From Impatiens glandulifera (Eukaryota > Streptophyta > Magnoliopsida > Ericales > Balsaminaceae), in assembly GCF_907164915.1 (NCBI RefSeq), contig NC_061863.1:25773710-25837709 (forward strand): a DNA stretch of 64,000 nt. Direction: 5' to 3'. The notes below the pieces were generated by a model. That model saw nothing but the letters and a program-made list of their open reading frames with translations. It made no database searches and was not told the origin of the DNA. The position numbers and the translations under genes were made by a program. Positions 30,286 to 53,463 of the stretch are shown here, piece by piece (position 1 is the stretch's first letter; each line of letters begins with the position of its first letter).

Positions 30286-33200
30286 ATGGAGTGTGTTGTT
30301 CAAGGAATCATAGAGACGCAGGCACGTAGTAAATAAAGTTTTTTTTACATAATATTATCTTCTGTACATTCATGTTAGAACTTAAATATTCTATAGTTTG
30401 TTCTATCTTGACTTAAGCATAGCTTCTAGAAATGGCTTCAGAAAAACTATGTTTGGACCTTATTAAGTTTGACCGGTATGGTAAGAATCAGACGGAATGG
30501 CTAGGTTTAGCAGTTTGATAATTGAATGGGGATATTAAATAAGTTTCTACAAGCCACTTGATGTCTCTCAAGAGATATGGGATCTTCTAAGGTAAGATTG
30601 GCAAGTCGAGCTCAAGTATGTTTAAAAAGAATGCTGTCTTTGGTAAGCGACAACTTTTTGAAGTAGTGGACACAATCGGATGGCATGGTATCGGAGCACC
30701 TTCTAATAGACATATATCTGTTTATTTTTTGTTTTTTTTTGTCTCGCTCCCTATTAGAATATGAAAAAAACCCGTAAGAAAACATTGTGACATTATTCTA
30801 TCAAGAAAAGTACGAAACATATAAGTTTTTTAGGCCAATGGATTAAGAAACTCCATTTTCTGCATTATTTCTTTGTTCAAATTGAATTATAATAGGCTAT
30901 TATTTGCTGTAAGATAGTTCTTAGTTTGTGTTAAGATAGAGAATTAATTGATGAAGTTTTGTATGGTCAGCAGATGGGATGGTGGTTAACAGTTTCCTAA
31001 GGTTCACAATTTAAGTTTCTTAATTAGGTTTTTGTTCCATTTTATTGCAATTTTAGCATTCTCACTCTTGACAAAATGTGATTTCTTGCAGCATGTTGAG
31101 GCCCTTGCGATTCTACTGCAAGGTCTATGTGGAGTTAATAAAGAACGCTTAGGGATCCATGAACTATGTCTAAGAAGTAGTCCAAATCTCGGTAATGTTC
31201 TGTTTTAGTGTGATACTGATGGATATTATAGATTGTAAGAGCACCTCTGCAAAACTTCTATTTGGCTGCAAGTTGACTTGCATTTATTGGAAGCTCATAA
31301 TACTCATCTATGGTCTGGTGACTTTGTATTCTGTTAAGTATTTTGAAAAGTTAAAGCTTGTATTAATATGATTGTTTTGAACTGCGACTTTAATTATTAC
31401 AAGCAATTATTCGAGGAAAAGAAAAATAAAGAACTTTGAAGGATAGAAGTTACTGCCTATGAAGCATAAAAAGCTAAAGAAAGAACCCAAACAAAAACCA
31501 AAATAACCACCAAAAGGCCAAAGATACTTATACTTAATAGAAAGCAATTCTTACATTTACAATTAAGCCCCCCTAACACATTGCTTTCTATCTAGTATTA
31601 CCATTAAGAAATGTTAACAGTTTTATTTCTCATTGATTACAATTTTAGATGATTCAGGAGGGCTGTAATACCTTGAAATGTTTAACCTTGGATAATGGTC
31701 TACAATGGACAATCCTTGGTTAGTGTTTCATATTGAAATTTATTGAATTGACTAGGCTTTAATCATCATTCATCACCTTTCCCTGCCCCAATGTTGGGTT
31801 CTTGATTCATTCAATTCATCCTTGTTGCTTGCCTCTTGACTTGAAACTCTTACTACTTCTGACTTCTGTAAACTTTGCCTTGGTTATACTACTATTTTAT
31901 GCAAAATTGCATTTTTTTCTCAAAGGGTGCTAGAGAACTTGTTTGATCTTTGGATCATTTAGAAAATTTCTGGATTATTTTGGAAAAAATATGTTTGATG
32001 TTTGGTTTAAAAATCATATTATTCAGGTTCATTTACCATTTTACCCTTGCCTTAAATTTCTAGTAAATAAAGTTTTAGAGAATGAAAGTATTTTAGTTGA
32101 TGATTTGAATGATGGGATTGAAAATCAAATCCTTTAGGTTCACATCAAACAAGCCCTTACACTGCTTTCCGTCTTATATCTTGGCAGTGGTCTTCTTACC
32201 TTGGACATATTGTAGGAAGAGCTATACTATAATCTGAATAGACTTGATGTGACCAGAATTTGTATGCTATTTTTGCATGGAACAATTACACTTTGATGTT
32301 ATTTGTAGAAGATGATAGTGTAAATAACATTAAGTTAGTTCAGAGTTTTAATAGATCTTTCCAAATCCCTATAAAAAGGTAACCTTCTTGAAAAGACTTC
32401 AGACGGAACAAAACCTATACCTGATTGCATTTGTTTCTAGTTGCAGAATTGCATCTTGTATTTTGGAAAATCATCAAATAAATGTCCTTTTCATCCCCTC
32501 ACCTCAATCTACACTTTCTTTTTCATTTGGCTGTCTGATGTAGGATTTTTTTGAAAAGAAAATCATTTTTTTGATGAAAAGGGGATTATTTGGGTTAAAT
32601 GACTAAAATATCCTTTGTATTTAATATTTTATTATGTTATAAAATATGTGTAAGTATTTTAATTGGTGATTTGATTGATGATGGGATGAAGGTTCCCTTA
32701 ATCAAGGCCTATGTTTGCTGTAGAAACCTTGGGTTAAAATTTCAAAATTATTCTCTACTTAATTGTGTTTCCAGATGCATCCTAATTTCCATCTTTATTT
32801 GATGGAGCCATATTTCTTAAAATTAATGATGTCCAGACTCCAATTTTCAGGGTCTGTATCGTCAGAGGTACGACTATTGTGTGATCTGGAACAGCCTGAA
32901 CCAACATGGTAAATAAAATTCTGTTAAAATTGATATTGCATTTATAAACAAAAATTTAGTTGTGGCCATGGGTTTTGAAAATCTATAGGACCATACGACA
33001 CATTGGGGGTGCAATGAGAGGTGCCGGAGCTGACCAAATCTCAGTTCTTGTTAGAACAGTGGTAGAAAGCAAAGCAAGCAAGACTGTGCTTAGAATGTTT
33101 TATGCTCTGGGATACAAGCTAGACCATGAATTGTTGAGGGTTGGATTTTCCTTCCATATCCTAAGGGGAGCTCAGATAACTATCACTGTTTCCTCAGTTA

Positions 33201-33941
33201 ATAAAATGCTGAAATTGCATGCAACTGATGAAGCGGTTCCTGTCACACCCGGGATACAGCTAGTTGAAGTGACTGCCCCAGCATCACCCGAAAATTACAG
33301 TGAGGTTGCCGCAGCTGTATCATCATTTTGTGAATATCTTGCACCGTAAGTTATCTTCTATTTCTCTTATATAAAGCTCTAAGAAATCCTTTTGTGGAAG
33401 TGGTTGTGGTCATAGTTGTGCTAGCTTCCTCCAGATAATAAACCCTGGTTTAAAAAAAAATAAAGCCCACAAGATTAAATCCTTATCCCATCATCGATCA
33501 CTTAATGAATCCCTTATCCTCATGGAATTTTACCATTGTAGAAACACAGGCTTCTGCCTTGTCAAGATTAGACTTATACCTTGTTTGATGAAACCCCTTA
33601 TCCCATCATCAATCACTTATTGAATTAAATCTTTCAATTATCAACAAAAATACCAAATTATCCTTTATATTTTTTATAACATTTTAAAATATTAACAAAA
33701 TATATTTTAGTCATCAAAGTAACTCCAAATAATCCACTTCTTCATCTAACAAGATATTTTCCCAAGAAAATTGGATTATTTTGAAAAACCCTAGATCAAA
33801 CAAGCTCTTATAGATTCGATGTTTTTGTTCCTCAGACTGTTATACTTGTCAAAACCTGGTGCTTCAACTGGAGTTGTCCCTACTGCTGCTGCGGCTGCTG
33901 CGTCTCTAATGTCTGATGGTGGAGGTACTACATTGTCGTAG
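30286..33941 (+). CDS. MED18: Mediator of RNA polymerase II transcription subunit 18
   Basis: Five coding exons inferred from homology and splice sites: 30286-30321, 31092-31191, 32851-32908, 32989-33345 and 33836-33941 (657 nt, 218 residues, the length of Arabidopsis MED18). It starts MECVVQGIIETQ and ends with an Ala run followed by SLMSDGGGTT. The central HIGGAMRGAGADQ, RMFYALGYKLDHELL and VTPGIQLVEVTAPASPENY stretches are strongly conserved in plant MED18. The product is a nuclear subunit of the Mediator head module that links regulators to RNA polymerase II. Intron 1 appears to start with GC (CAG|GCACGT) and end AG; the other introns are GT-AG. Introns 2 and 4 contain MITE copies. All phases agree and no stop interrupts the joined exons, so the gene looks functional. 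Confidence 0.93.
31935..32156. mobile_element. MITE in MED18 intron 2
   Basis: About 220 bp with inverted ends: ACTTGTTTGATC...GGATCATTT on the left and ATCAAACAAGCCC on the right. It matches the ends of the units at 33578-33806 and 44370-44596. A degenerate relative may lie at about 32530-32710. Confidence 0.6.
33578..33806. mobile_element. MITE in MED18 intron 4
   Basis: Ends read ACCTTGTTTGATGAAACCCC and AACCCTAGATCAAACAAGC, inverted relative to each other. The AT-rich interior with 'cccatcatcaatcactt' resembles the copy at 44370. It ends about 30 bases before the acceptor of exon 5. Confidence 0.7.
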
Positions 33942-36377
33942 GATCAAGAGAATCTCTGAGAAGTTGATGGTCAGCAGTTGGTCATTTCAAACTGAAGTAT
34001 TAGAGCCTTAGGTAGGTTTCTCTTCTTGTTTTGTTAAAGAATTTAGATATAAGCATGGATTATATTTCACCTGAGTATATACCTGGACAAACAAATTATG
34101 AAAATCATCATGTAAAAACTTCTTCTACCAATGCTGGTTAGTCTTACAAAGGACCTCACTAGTTCCGTATCCAAATTAATTAACTAACTAAATGTTTTAT
34201 CTTTTCCAGTTCATTCTTAATGTTGGATTTGCTTTTATTCATTGAGCTTTTTATGATGTTGAGATCCAACTTTACACTAGTTTTCTCCTTCTCTGAGTTA
34301 CTAGTAACTAAAAGAAAATCTCATGATATTTCTGAAGACTTAATGATATTTAGGCTCTTAAAGTAGTGACTCATATCTCAGTATCTTAGTGGTAGAGTGC
34401 AATAACTCAAGTCCTTAAGGCGGGGAGTCTTCACGCCGTGACTATTCACAAAATATATATATTTAGGCTCTTCTAATATTCTTGAAACCCTGCAATCTTA
34501 TCTTGAATCATTAATTTTGCTTTTATGCCTATTTTTTTAAAGTGTGTTTTAAAAATCCCGTCTTCTTCTTCAGATTCTCCAATAACTGGTTCTCCTCTTC
34601 AGCTCAAACTTCAGAAAAGCCTCTTCACTCTTCAATCTGGTGTTCTTCTTTGAGTCTGATAGAGAGACTCTCTTCATCTCTCAATCAATCTGCTCACTTC
34701 TAGTCTTTTTCCTTCAAGAGTCTCACCTTCTTCCCTTGCTTTCAGATCTCAATCTTTTGCTCGTCTTATATAGTCGTTTGTTTCAGAGGTGGATGCCTCA
34801 AATCAGCAACTAGGGGAGTAAAACAAAAGATTTGCCTGCAATAATTAAAGGCTTGTTTGAATTTATTGAATGTAGCATATATTGGATTTAAAGGCTTGAC
34901 TATTGATGTTTTCTAGGTAGTTTGGTATTTTCAGTTCAAACCTTAGAAATAGGAAAAAGGTTATTTTTTGTTTAGTTTAGTTGTGGGAAGAATGGTATTT
35001 CTTGGTCTAATTTAATTACAATCTTTACTCCAATTTAATTCGATTAATAGTTTTATTGTTTAGTTTAGAATGTTCATTATTTTGTTTAGGTTGTAGTTAA
35101 ACAATTTAATTTGTTTAGTTAGTAAATATTTGGTAAAAGTACATTTCTCCAATGTAAAAAATCTTGTGTTCTTACACAAGCCTTTTTTCAACTTCTCAAA
35201 AGTTAAGCAAATGGCGTTGCAAAATACAGATTTTGGAAAACAATGTGAGCATAATGTTCTTCATTTTGTCGGTCATTGTTTGAGCTTCATTTCCCATTGA
35301 TTCGACATCACAATCCGATCTCAATGCGTTATGATGAGGACAAATCTACATATTTTGGTTAGACCAAATGTCTAAAATCAAATCTAAAACACATAGGATA
35401 ATTAAATAATTGAACTTTCTATAGCTCAAAGGTTTTTTACTTTATGTATTTAATAGAAATATCTTGGAAATGATTTGTAAATTAATTTAAGTTGATTCTT
35501 ATCTCACAATTTGTTTTATTTTATTTTGTATCACATACAAATAACAAAAATCAATTAACTAAAACTAATTTAACTGATTTCACACATAACACTCATATTT
35601 ATTATAAATAACATTCATAAATGAATCCAAAATTTATCTCATTTTAAGGTCTTAAGGTACTTGGTAAATTTTCATTTGTGCGTGACCTATTTGTCTCTGA
35701 AGCTTTGGTTGATCATAATTAATTTAGTTTTTAGTTGATTATAATTATAATACACAATCATGAAGTACTTTTATAAAAAAAAAACATTCACGACTTTCAA
35801 TGGAATGAAAAGTTAAATATATTAACTTTGTTATAGTATATAGAACTTGTTTCTACTATACAATTTTGAATACTATTATCATCATCCTTATTCTCAACTC
35901 GTTATTCATTACTCCTTTACTTTATTTTCGGTTGACAATTAATCAATTCAAGAATGATATGGCCATAGAATACGAGTAGTTTTTCAAACGTACGTCCTTA
36001 AGTATACATAATTCTTGTTACCGATACAATAGTATACATAGTTCTTGTTACCGAGATACAATAACGATGAGTGCATGATTCACATGTTTCTTCTTACAAA
36101 AAGAACATACACTAACCTATAACTATAAATTGTTTAAATATATAAATTAATAAAATATAATAGATTTCACAGTTTTATAACTTGTATCATAAATATTTTT
36201 AAAAATGGGACAATGAATTAAGTATGTAGCCCGTAAACACACTTAAACATTTAACTAGGCGCAGAAATTGCTGTCTAACGGGTTCAAACTTAAGAACTTA
36301 GGGGTTAGTATTCACCTCTTATTACCGTTAAACTAGAAGAGGAGATATCATAAATATTTTTATACTTAACCTATCTT
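33942..36377. other. Intergenic, AT-rich
   Basis: Contains the MED18 3' flank. 34374-34450 has a weak tRNA-like box A (TTAGTGGTAGAGTGC) and could be a decayed SINE. 34560-34790 is CT-rich with no coding similarity recognised. The rest is AT-rich; no gene seen. Confidence 0.45.
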
Positions 36378-36668
36378 GTTATAACGGATGCGAGAACAAT
36401 GATAATAATAATAATAATAATAAAAGACAGAATGAAAACGACACCCGATTTAACGTGGTATCTAACAAAAGTGTTGACTAATCCACGGGCAGAGCCACTG
36501 AAAAATATTCCACTATAATCGTTAACACGGATTACAGATACTCAATAATTCAAGAGAAAACTAACACTCAAGCCCTTTATTTATAGGGTCAGGTCAAGAC
36601 ATTTTTCTTGCTCACTTCCTATGTGGGACAAACACCCAAAAAGAATATTCTAGGCAAATAAACCAACA
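36378..36668 (-). repeat. 3' LTR of a truncated copia element (291 bp)
   Basis: In + orientation it runs TGTTATAACGGATG...AACCAACA. A polypurine tract (minus strand AAGGTGGAGATT) adjoins at 36669-36680. It is an inverted copy of 37755-38038. Confidence 0.85.
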
Positions 36669-37754
36669 AATCTCCACCTTGACTTGAATATTTTCCCAGA
36701 TAGCCAGATGCACCAGATGTACTTTAAATACCAGATGTGCCAAATGCATTATACTGAATGCCCAAATAAACAAAACAGATACATTACACTGAATGCCCAG
36801 ATGTGACCTGCTCTGCCTCAGGCCTTGCCCCTTCAAGGGCAATCAACAACTTCTAACATTGAGCAAGTTCAAACAATGTTGAAACTTGCTCTGCGGAACC
36901 GACTTGGTAAACATATCAGCTGGATTGTCTGCAGTCCCCACTTTATTTACCTTGATCATCTTCTCACTTCTCATAAAATGGTACCTCACATCAATGTGTT
37001 TTGTTCTTTCATGGTGAACGTGATCCTTGGTTAAACATATTGCACTCAAACTGTCGCAGTACACTGAAGCCTGATCGTGGTGTAGACCCAAGTCACTAAC
37101 CAATTCTTTCAATCAGATTCCCTCCTTAGCAGCTTCTGTCAAAGCCATATATTCTGCCTTTGTAGTAGACAAAGTTACTGTCGGCTGTAGAGTAGCCTTC
37201 CAACTCACAACAGAACCACCAAGCGTGAATACATAACCGGTCATCGATCTTCTACTATCTACATCTCCAGCATAGTCAGAATCTGAGTAACCAGATACTA
37301 GACACTGACTATCACTACCATAACTGAGACCAATATCAGATGTACCCCTAAGATAGCAGAAAATCCTCTTCACTGCTTGCTAGTGTTCTTTACCAGGGTC
37401 TCCCATGAACCTACTGACAACATTAACAGCATGTGCAAGATCCGGTCTAGTGCAGACCATAGCATACATCAAGCTTCCCACTGCACTAGCATAAGAAACA
37501 TGTGACATGTATTCCTTCTCCTGAGATGATTTAGGTGCAAATACTACAGACAAATGTGCATTTGAAGCACTAGGAGTATCAATGGGCTTAGTAGTAGCCA
37601 TTGCAAACCTCGATAGAACTTTCTGAATATATCCCTTTTATGACAAGAATAGATTCTTATGACTTCTATCTCTGTAGATCTCCATTCCTAGAATTTTCTT
37701 AACAGCACCTAAATCCTTCATTTCGAATTCTATACTGAGTAGTCCCTTCAACTA
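36669..37754 (-). pseudogene. Copia RT C-terminus and RNase H, truncated
   Basis: One frame, read from 37754 to 36843. It holds the end of the reverse transcriptase (SSIEFEMKDLGA, VGSLMYAMVCTRPDL) and RNase H (SDSDYAGD, STTKAEYMAL, CDSLSAICL, TKHIDVRYHF). In-frame stops lie at 37380-37382 and 37113-37115, and another upstream near 37637. The 5' part of the element is missing: at 37755 it abuts an LTR of the same family in opposite orientation. Tork/TNT1-like by sequence style. Confidence 0.85.
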
Positions 37755-38038
37755 TTGTTGGAATCTTTGCCTAGAATATTCTTTTTGGGTGTTTGTCCCA
37801 CATAGGAAGTGAGCAAGAAAAATATCTTGACCTGACCCTATAAATCAAGGGCTTGGGTGTTAGTTTTCTCTTAAACTATTGAGTATATGTAATCCGTGTT
37901 AACGATTATAGTGGAATATTTTTCAGTGGCTCTGCCCGTGGATTAGTCAGCACTTTTGCTGGATACCACGTTAAATCGGGTGTCACTTTCATTCTGTCTT
38001 TTATTATTATTATCATTGTTCTCGCATCCGTTATAACA
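37755..38038 (+). repeat. 5' LTR of a second, inverted copia element (284 bp)
   Basis: TGTTGGAATC...CCGTTATAACA, followed by a slightly altered primer binding site (TGTATCAGAGC, 38044-38054). It is the inverted counterpart of 36378-36668. Confidence 0.85.
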
Positions 38039-38126
38039 AACTTGTATCAGAGCTTCAGGTTATTCGATTGTTTGTTTTTCAATTGAGATGACGTAATGTA
38101 AGAATCAAGACGACAAGTTCAGAAGG

Positions 38127-38664
38127 AGAAGACAATGTGGCAAATCAAGACGCGAGCTTTGCTGAAACAACAGGGCTTATGCAGGTCGCTGAAGTTGTCA
38201 ACAGGAGCATAAATAACCATTGATATTGTCATTCCGGAGGAGAAGATAATGTGGCAGATCAAGATACACGCTCTACTAAAACAACAAGGCTTATGGTGTT
38301 GCTGAAGTTATTGGTAGGAGCAGAACAACCGTTAAGATTGTCAATCTGGAGGATAAGATAATGTGACAGATGAAGATGCGGGCTTCACTGAAACAACAAG
38401 GCTTATGGGGGTCGATGAAGTTATCAATAGGAGTAAAAAATAACCGTTGGGATTGTCATTTAGAAGAGAAGATAATATGGCAGATCAAGATGCGGGCTCT
38501 ACTACAACGATATGACTTATGGGCTTACTGAAGTTATCGGTAGAAGTAGGACAACAATTGAGATTGTCATTCTGGAAGTTCAAGATGCGGGCTCTACTAA
38601 AACGATAGGGCTTATGGGGTTGCTGAAGTTATCAGTAAGAGTAAACAACCATTGAGATTGCCAT
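38127..38664 (+). repeat. Five tandem copies of a gag 5' segment (about 112 bp)
   Basis: Units start near 38127, 38237, 38350, 38464 and 38575 (the last with a short deletion). Each carries the equivalent of a copia gag N-terminal segment (MWQIK.RALLKQQGLW). Stops and frame changes occur, so there is no full gag. Each unit ends with 'gattgtcattctgga'-like sequence. Confidence 0.8.
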
Positions 38665-38879
38665 TCTGGAGGAGGTGAATACGTCAGAACCATTCACCTA
38701 TGAAGATATTGTATTTGGTTTTAAAGTTGCACAATGATTTACAACAATGCGAGTATTCAAGTCAAGGTGAAGATTTATTAAGTCGACTTGAATACTTGGG
38801 GTCAATAAAGGAGCTGTTAAGTTGTTTTTGAGACAACTCTAAATCTAGAATAGAGATGCAGTAGATCATCTAGGTCATC

Positions 38880-39657
38880 TCGGGCATTGACTAATGCATC
38901 TGAGTCATCTCTGACATTTACTAATGCATCTAGGCTATCTCTGGAATTGACTAATGCATTTGGGCCATCTCTAGCATTGACTAATGCATCTGGGTCATCT
39001 CTGGCATTGATTAATGCATCTGGGCCATCTCTGGCATTGACTAATGCATCTGGACCATCTATAGCATTGACTAATGCATCTGTGCCATCTCTGACATTGA
39101 CTAATGTATTTGGGCCATCTCTGGCATTGACTAATGCATCTGGGCCATCTCTGACATTGACTAATGCATCTGGGTTATCTCTGGCATTGACTAATGCATC
39201 TAGGACATCTTTGATATTGACTAATGCATCTGGGCCATCTCTAGCATTGACTAATGCATCTGGGTCATCTCTGACATTGACTAATGTATCTGGGTCATCT
39301 CAGGCATTAACGAGTACATCTGGGTCATCCGGCACTGTCGAGTTCTTCTAGGCCATCTGACACCGTCGAGTGCATCTGGGTCATCAAACACCAGTGAGTG
39401 CATCTGGGCCATCCATCACCGGTGAATGCTTTTGGGCCATCCGACATCGGTGAGTGCTTTTAGGCCATCTGACACCGGTGAATGCATCTGAGCCATCCAG
39501 AACCGGCGTGTGCATCAGGGTCATCTGACACCGGCGAGTGCATCTGGGTCATCCAACACTAGCGAGTGCTTCTGAGCCATTCGACATCGGCGAATACATT
39601 TGGACCATCCGGTACCGGCGAGTGCATTTGGGCCATCTAGCATTGACGAATGCATCT
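38880..39657. repeat. Minisatellite with 30-bp and 28-bp monomers
   Basis: 38880 to about 39310 holds about 14 copies of a 30-bp unit (CATCTGGGCCATCTCTGGCA plus TTGACTAATG). About 39310-39657 holds about 12 copies of a 28-bp relative in which the end reads CCGACACCGGCGAGTG. Similar 'tgttaagttgt...actctaga' sequences flank the array (38814 and 39658). The open + strand frame (NASGPSLALT repeated) is a by-product of the 30-bp period. Confidence 0.9.
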
Positions 39658-39764
39658 GTTAAGTTGTCATATGAAAACTCTAGATCAGAGAGAGGAGATA
39701 GAATATTTAGGCATTGATTAATACATTTGGGGCATTTGAGTGAATTCAAGTCAAGACGGAGATT

Positions 39765-40248
39765 TGTTGAGATGTCTTGAATTGATGATGCAAGGAAAGA
39801 GAACATTGAACAAAAGGAAAGTATATCTTTTTGGTGTGTAATCTTGATTTAAGGAAATAAGATTAACACAAAAGGAAATATGATCTTTTATTATGGTAAT
39901 ATAACTAGGAAAATATTGTGATAATATTTTGGAGATTATTTGCCAAAATATTGTGTTGACCTAGTTGAAGACTATTTAAAGGTGTAGTCGGGTACTTCAA
40001 AAAGTTGAAGTCTTTGCGTTGAGAGCATCGTTTCCAGTCCCAATTCTGTAACTGTTAGGGTTTTGGAGGACCGAGTGTTATATAAACTCGTGTCATAACC
40101 CTAGTTTATACGGTTATAATCTTTGTTCTGATCTCCTAATAAGATTTTCTCTTTCTGGTGGACGTAGCCAAGTTTTATCTTGGTGAACCACGTTAAAATC
40201 TGTGTCGTTCTTTATTGCTTACGTTATCTCACGCGTTCCGTTATAACA
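39765..40248 (+). repeat. 3' LTR of a related copia element (484 bp)
   Basis: Starts TGTTGAGATG directly after a polypurine tract (CAAGACGGAGATT) and ends TTCCGTTATAACA. It contains the copia LTR phrase GGTGGACGTAG and GAACCACGTTAAAAT. The ending matches the LTR at 37755-38038 but the start differs, so this is a related family. A second, diverged tract plus LTR start lies at about 38762-38776. Confidence 0.7.
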
Positions 40249-43062
40249 TATCTTATACTTTAAATGATTTATATTAAGAAAATTAATTTCCACAGTTGCT
40301 ATAAATATATTTGAATGAATCAAATGAAAATGCCTTTATAATTAAAGAACATATATTCATTTAAATATTCTGATATGAAAGGGATAACTTTTAAGCATCT
40401 ATATATAATGTTCAAGAATGATCTTGAACAAGAATAGATAAAAAAAAAAAATATATTCATTATGCTTTAGCCATTTGAAGCATGATCTAAGCTCAAGTTT
40501 GCACAAGACCTTGCATTTGGTATTGAAGTGTTAGGAAAATAGCATAGTTAGCTTAAAAAATAGGGTAATTAAGATACTTAGAAGAGTAAAGATTATATGC
40601 TCATGTCATGCCTAGTCAACAATTTAAAAGTGATTGGCTACTTAGACTTTAGACTTTGTTGGTTGAGTTAAATCTTCAAAATAATAAAGGATATGTTTTT
40701 ATGCTAACTAGTTTATTGGAGAAGTGTAAGCTTAACATTGAGTGCAAATTCTACTATGGAGGCTCAATTTATATCTAGTTATGGGGTCCTTTACATGATG
40801 GATGGTAGGAGAGTTTTATTCTCACACTTAAAGTTGTAAACTATATTTTTAAAATGTTAAGGTTGTATTGCGATACCTTATTTGCTTTGGTTTTTTACTA
40901 GTAATAATAAAAGTGGGAGTCGAAGTAAATATACTCAAGCCGTAAGGAAGACAATAGAACTGGAACGGAACCAAACCTAGTTCGTAGTAAACAAAGACAA
41001 GGCAAGGGAGAAAATGATTTAAGAATTTCAAGTAATTTGTAGTTCGAATCAGACTTAATTCACAATTTAATTTTTTTTTATACATTTATTGGTTTAATAA
41101 AAACTTTTGTTTCAATTTAATATTTTTCATATTACTTGTGCACAAAGAGAAATATCTCAAAAAATATTATTCAGTTTGAACTAAGAACTTAAGTGGTTTA
41201 AGTTCGGTTGGTATTGATCGGTTAGAATATCGGTTTTGGCCGAACAAGGTCGTGTCGGTTTTGTTTGTTTGATTAGTTTTATTTATTTATCGCAAAACAT
41301 TAAATTTGTTATAAGAAAAATAGTAACTATAATAATAATTTATGTATAAATCAATTAAATGTAAATATTCTATTTTACATATAGAAAACATTATATTGTT
41401 ATTATTATATATTTTTGAACATGTATTGTATTTTAAAGATGTGAGAATATTAAAAGAGAATTAAGTCTCAATTTTGTTTGTAACTAAATTATACCTATTT
41501 TCTAAATTTTGAGTTTGTTTCAACATCTACAAAAACTATGCGTGATTCGGATGATTTAATTCGATTGATTTTTGATTCAATTTTGTTAACGTAACTTAAA
41601 ATAAACATACTATTTATGAATTAAGTTTAAAAGTGAAAAGAAATTACTATCTTGTAATACATTAAAGAGATTATATGTTTAAAATTAAAAAATTTGTTGT
41701 CATAATTTATGTATTATATTTATATTAAGGTGAAAAGCTAGTATAAAATCGTTAAAAATAAAAAAATCGAATCCAATATTGAACAAATGAAAAGAGCAAG
41801 AATTCAAATATTTAATCAAATAAATAAAATTTTATAGTATGTGCAAATTAATTATTGAGTAAATACATATTAAATTATTTAAGATTTACATAGTGTTGTT
41901 TTATATTTTCAAATAAGTTACACTTTCCATTAAGATATTATATAATGTTTTTAATTATTTAATAAAATAATGTTCATTATTCATATTTACACTACATAAT
42001 TTTTAATTATTTAATGACAATAATTTAATATTAAGTGCTTATAAGTCTGTTGATCAATTATGCTTTCGCATATGATGATCAATATCGGAATGAAAGGGAT
42101 TCAAAACTTGTCCTATAATAGTTACTTTACAGAACTATTATATAAAATTAATTTAAAAAAATTCAACAAATAATAATAATGCCCTTAGTTTGTATTATAA
42201 TTCTTCTTTAAGAGTTCATAGTGGAGTGTTGCTAACCAATTATTTAAATCATTATGGTTGGTTGTGACTTGATCATAGTTAATCTTATAAAAAAAAGCTA
42301 AACAGAATTTTCTAAACATTTTATGTGAGAAATATTGAACATATAAAAAGAGGTAGCATATATACATCATTTTTATATTGGTGTGATAAATTCTAGCCCA
42401 TGTGACCTGCTTCACAAATTGACAGTTTTCAAAACATAAGCCACATTTAAATACTCCTTTCATGACACATTTTTAAGGTCTATAATTTTAAAAGGTAAGT
42501 CACAATTCACTATTTCATATGGATGACACTGTACTTTAGCCTCTTTAACTCGAACCTAACCGGACGTGCACATTAAAGATCGCAGACATGTGAGAAGACT
42601 TTGGCAAAACATCAAACTTAAAACAGAGTTAGTCTAGTGTCATAAAAACAAAATACTACACAAGCACATCACTTCATGTTACAAACAAGATGCAGTAAAA
42701 GTAGGCCATGACTGCAGAAACAGCAGCAGCTGCAAGAAAACTAGATCCACAAGCCCACAAAAGCAGTAGGCATAGCTTAATGAACGTTCAAACTATTCAG
42801 TCCCTTATCCAAATTGCAAATTGTCCCCCATGTTTGAATTTTTCTTACGTTTTTTTAATTTTTTTTTGTTTTCAAGTTTTCCTTCACACTTAAATTTCTC
42901 TTTAAGTGAGGAACACGAAGCATACCAAACGGTTGTATCTCATTGTCAGTTGGGATAACAAATGCCATCTCAGTCGTTGAAGCTGAAACATCTCCCCCTA
43001 AAACTGTTGCTTATTTTCCTTTCATTTACCTCATTATTGAATGCGCATTCCCCATAAACCCT
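40249..43062. other. Intergenic, AT-rich
   Basis: No gene seen. 42480-43062 is the probable 3' flank and 3' UTR side of the poly(A) polymerase gene. Confidence 0.5.

Positions 43063-53463
<10,401 letters not shown>

Noticed and set aside
38887..39351. 154-codon + strand frame with NASGPSLALT repeats as a protein
   Set aside because: The 30-bp period keeps the frame open by chance; the composition is fully explained by the minisatellite, and the 28-bp half closes it.
38880..39657. CRISPR-like array
   Set aside because: Units are contiguous with no unique spacers, and the context is a plant retrotransposon.
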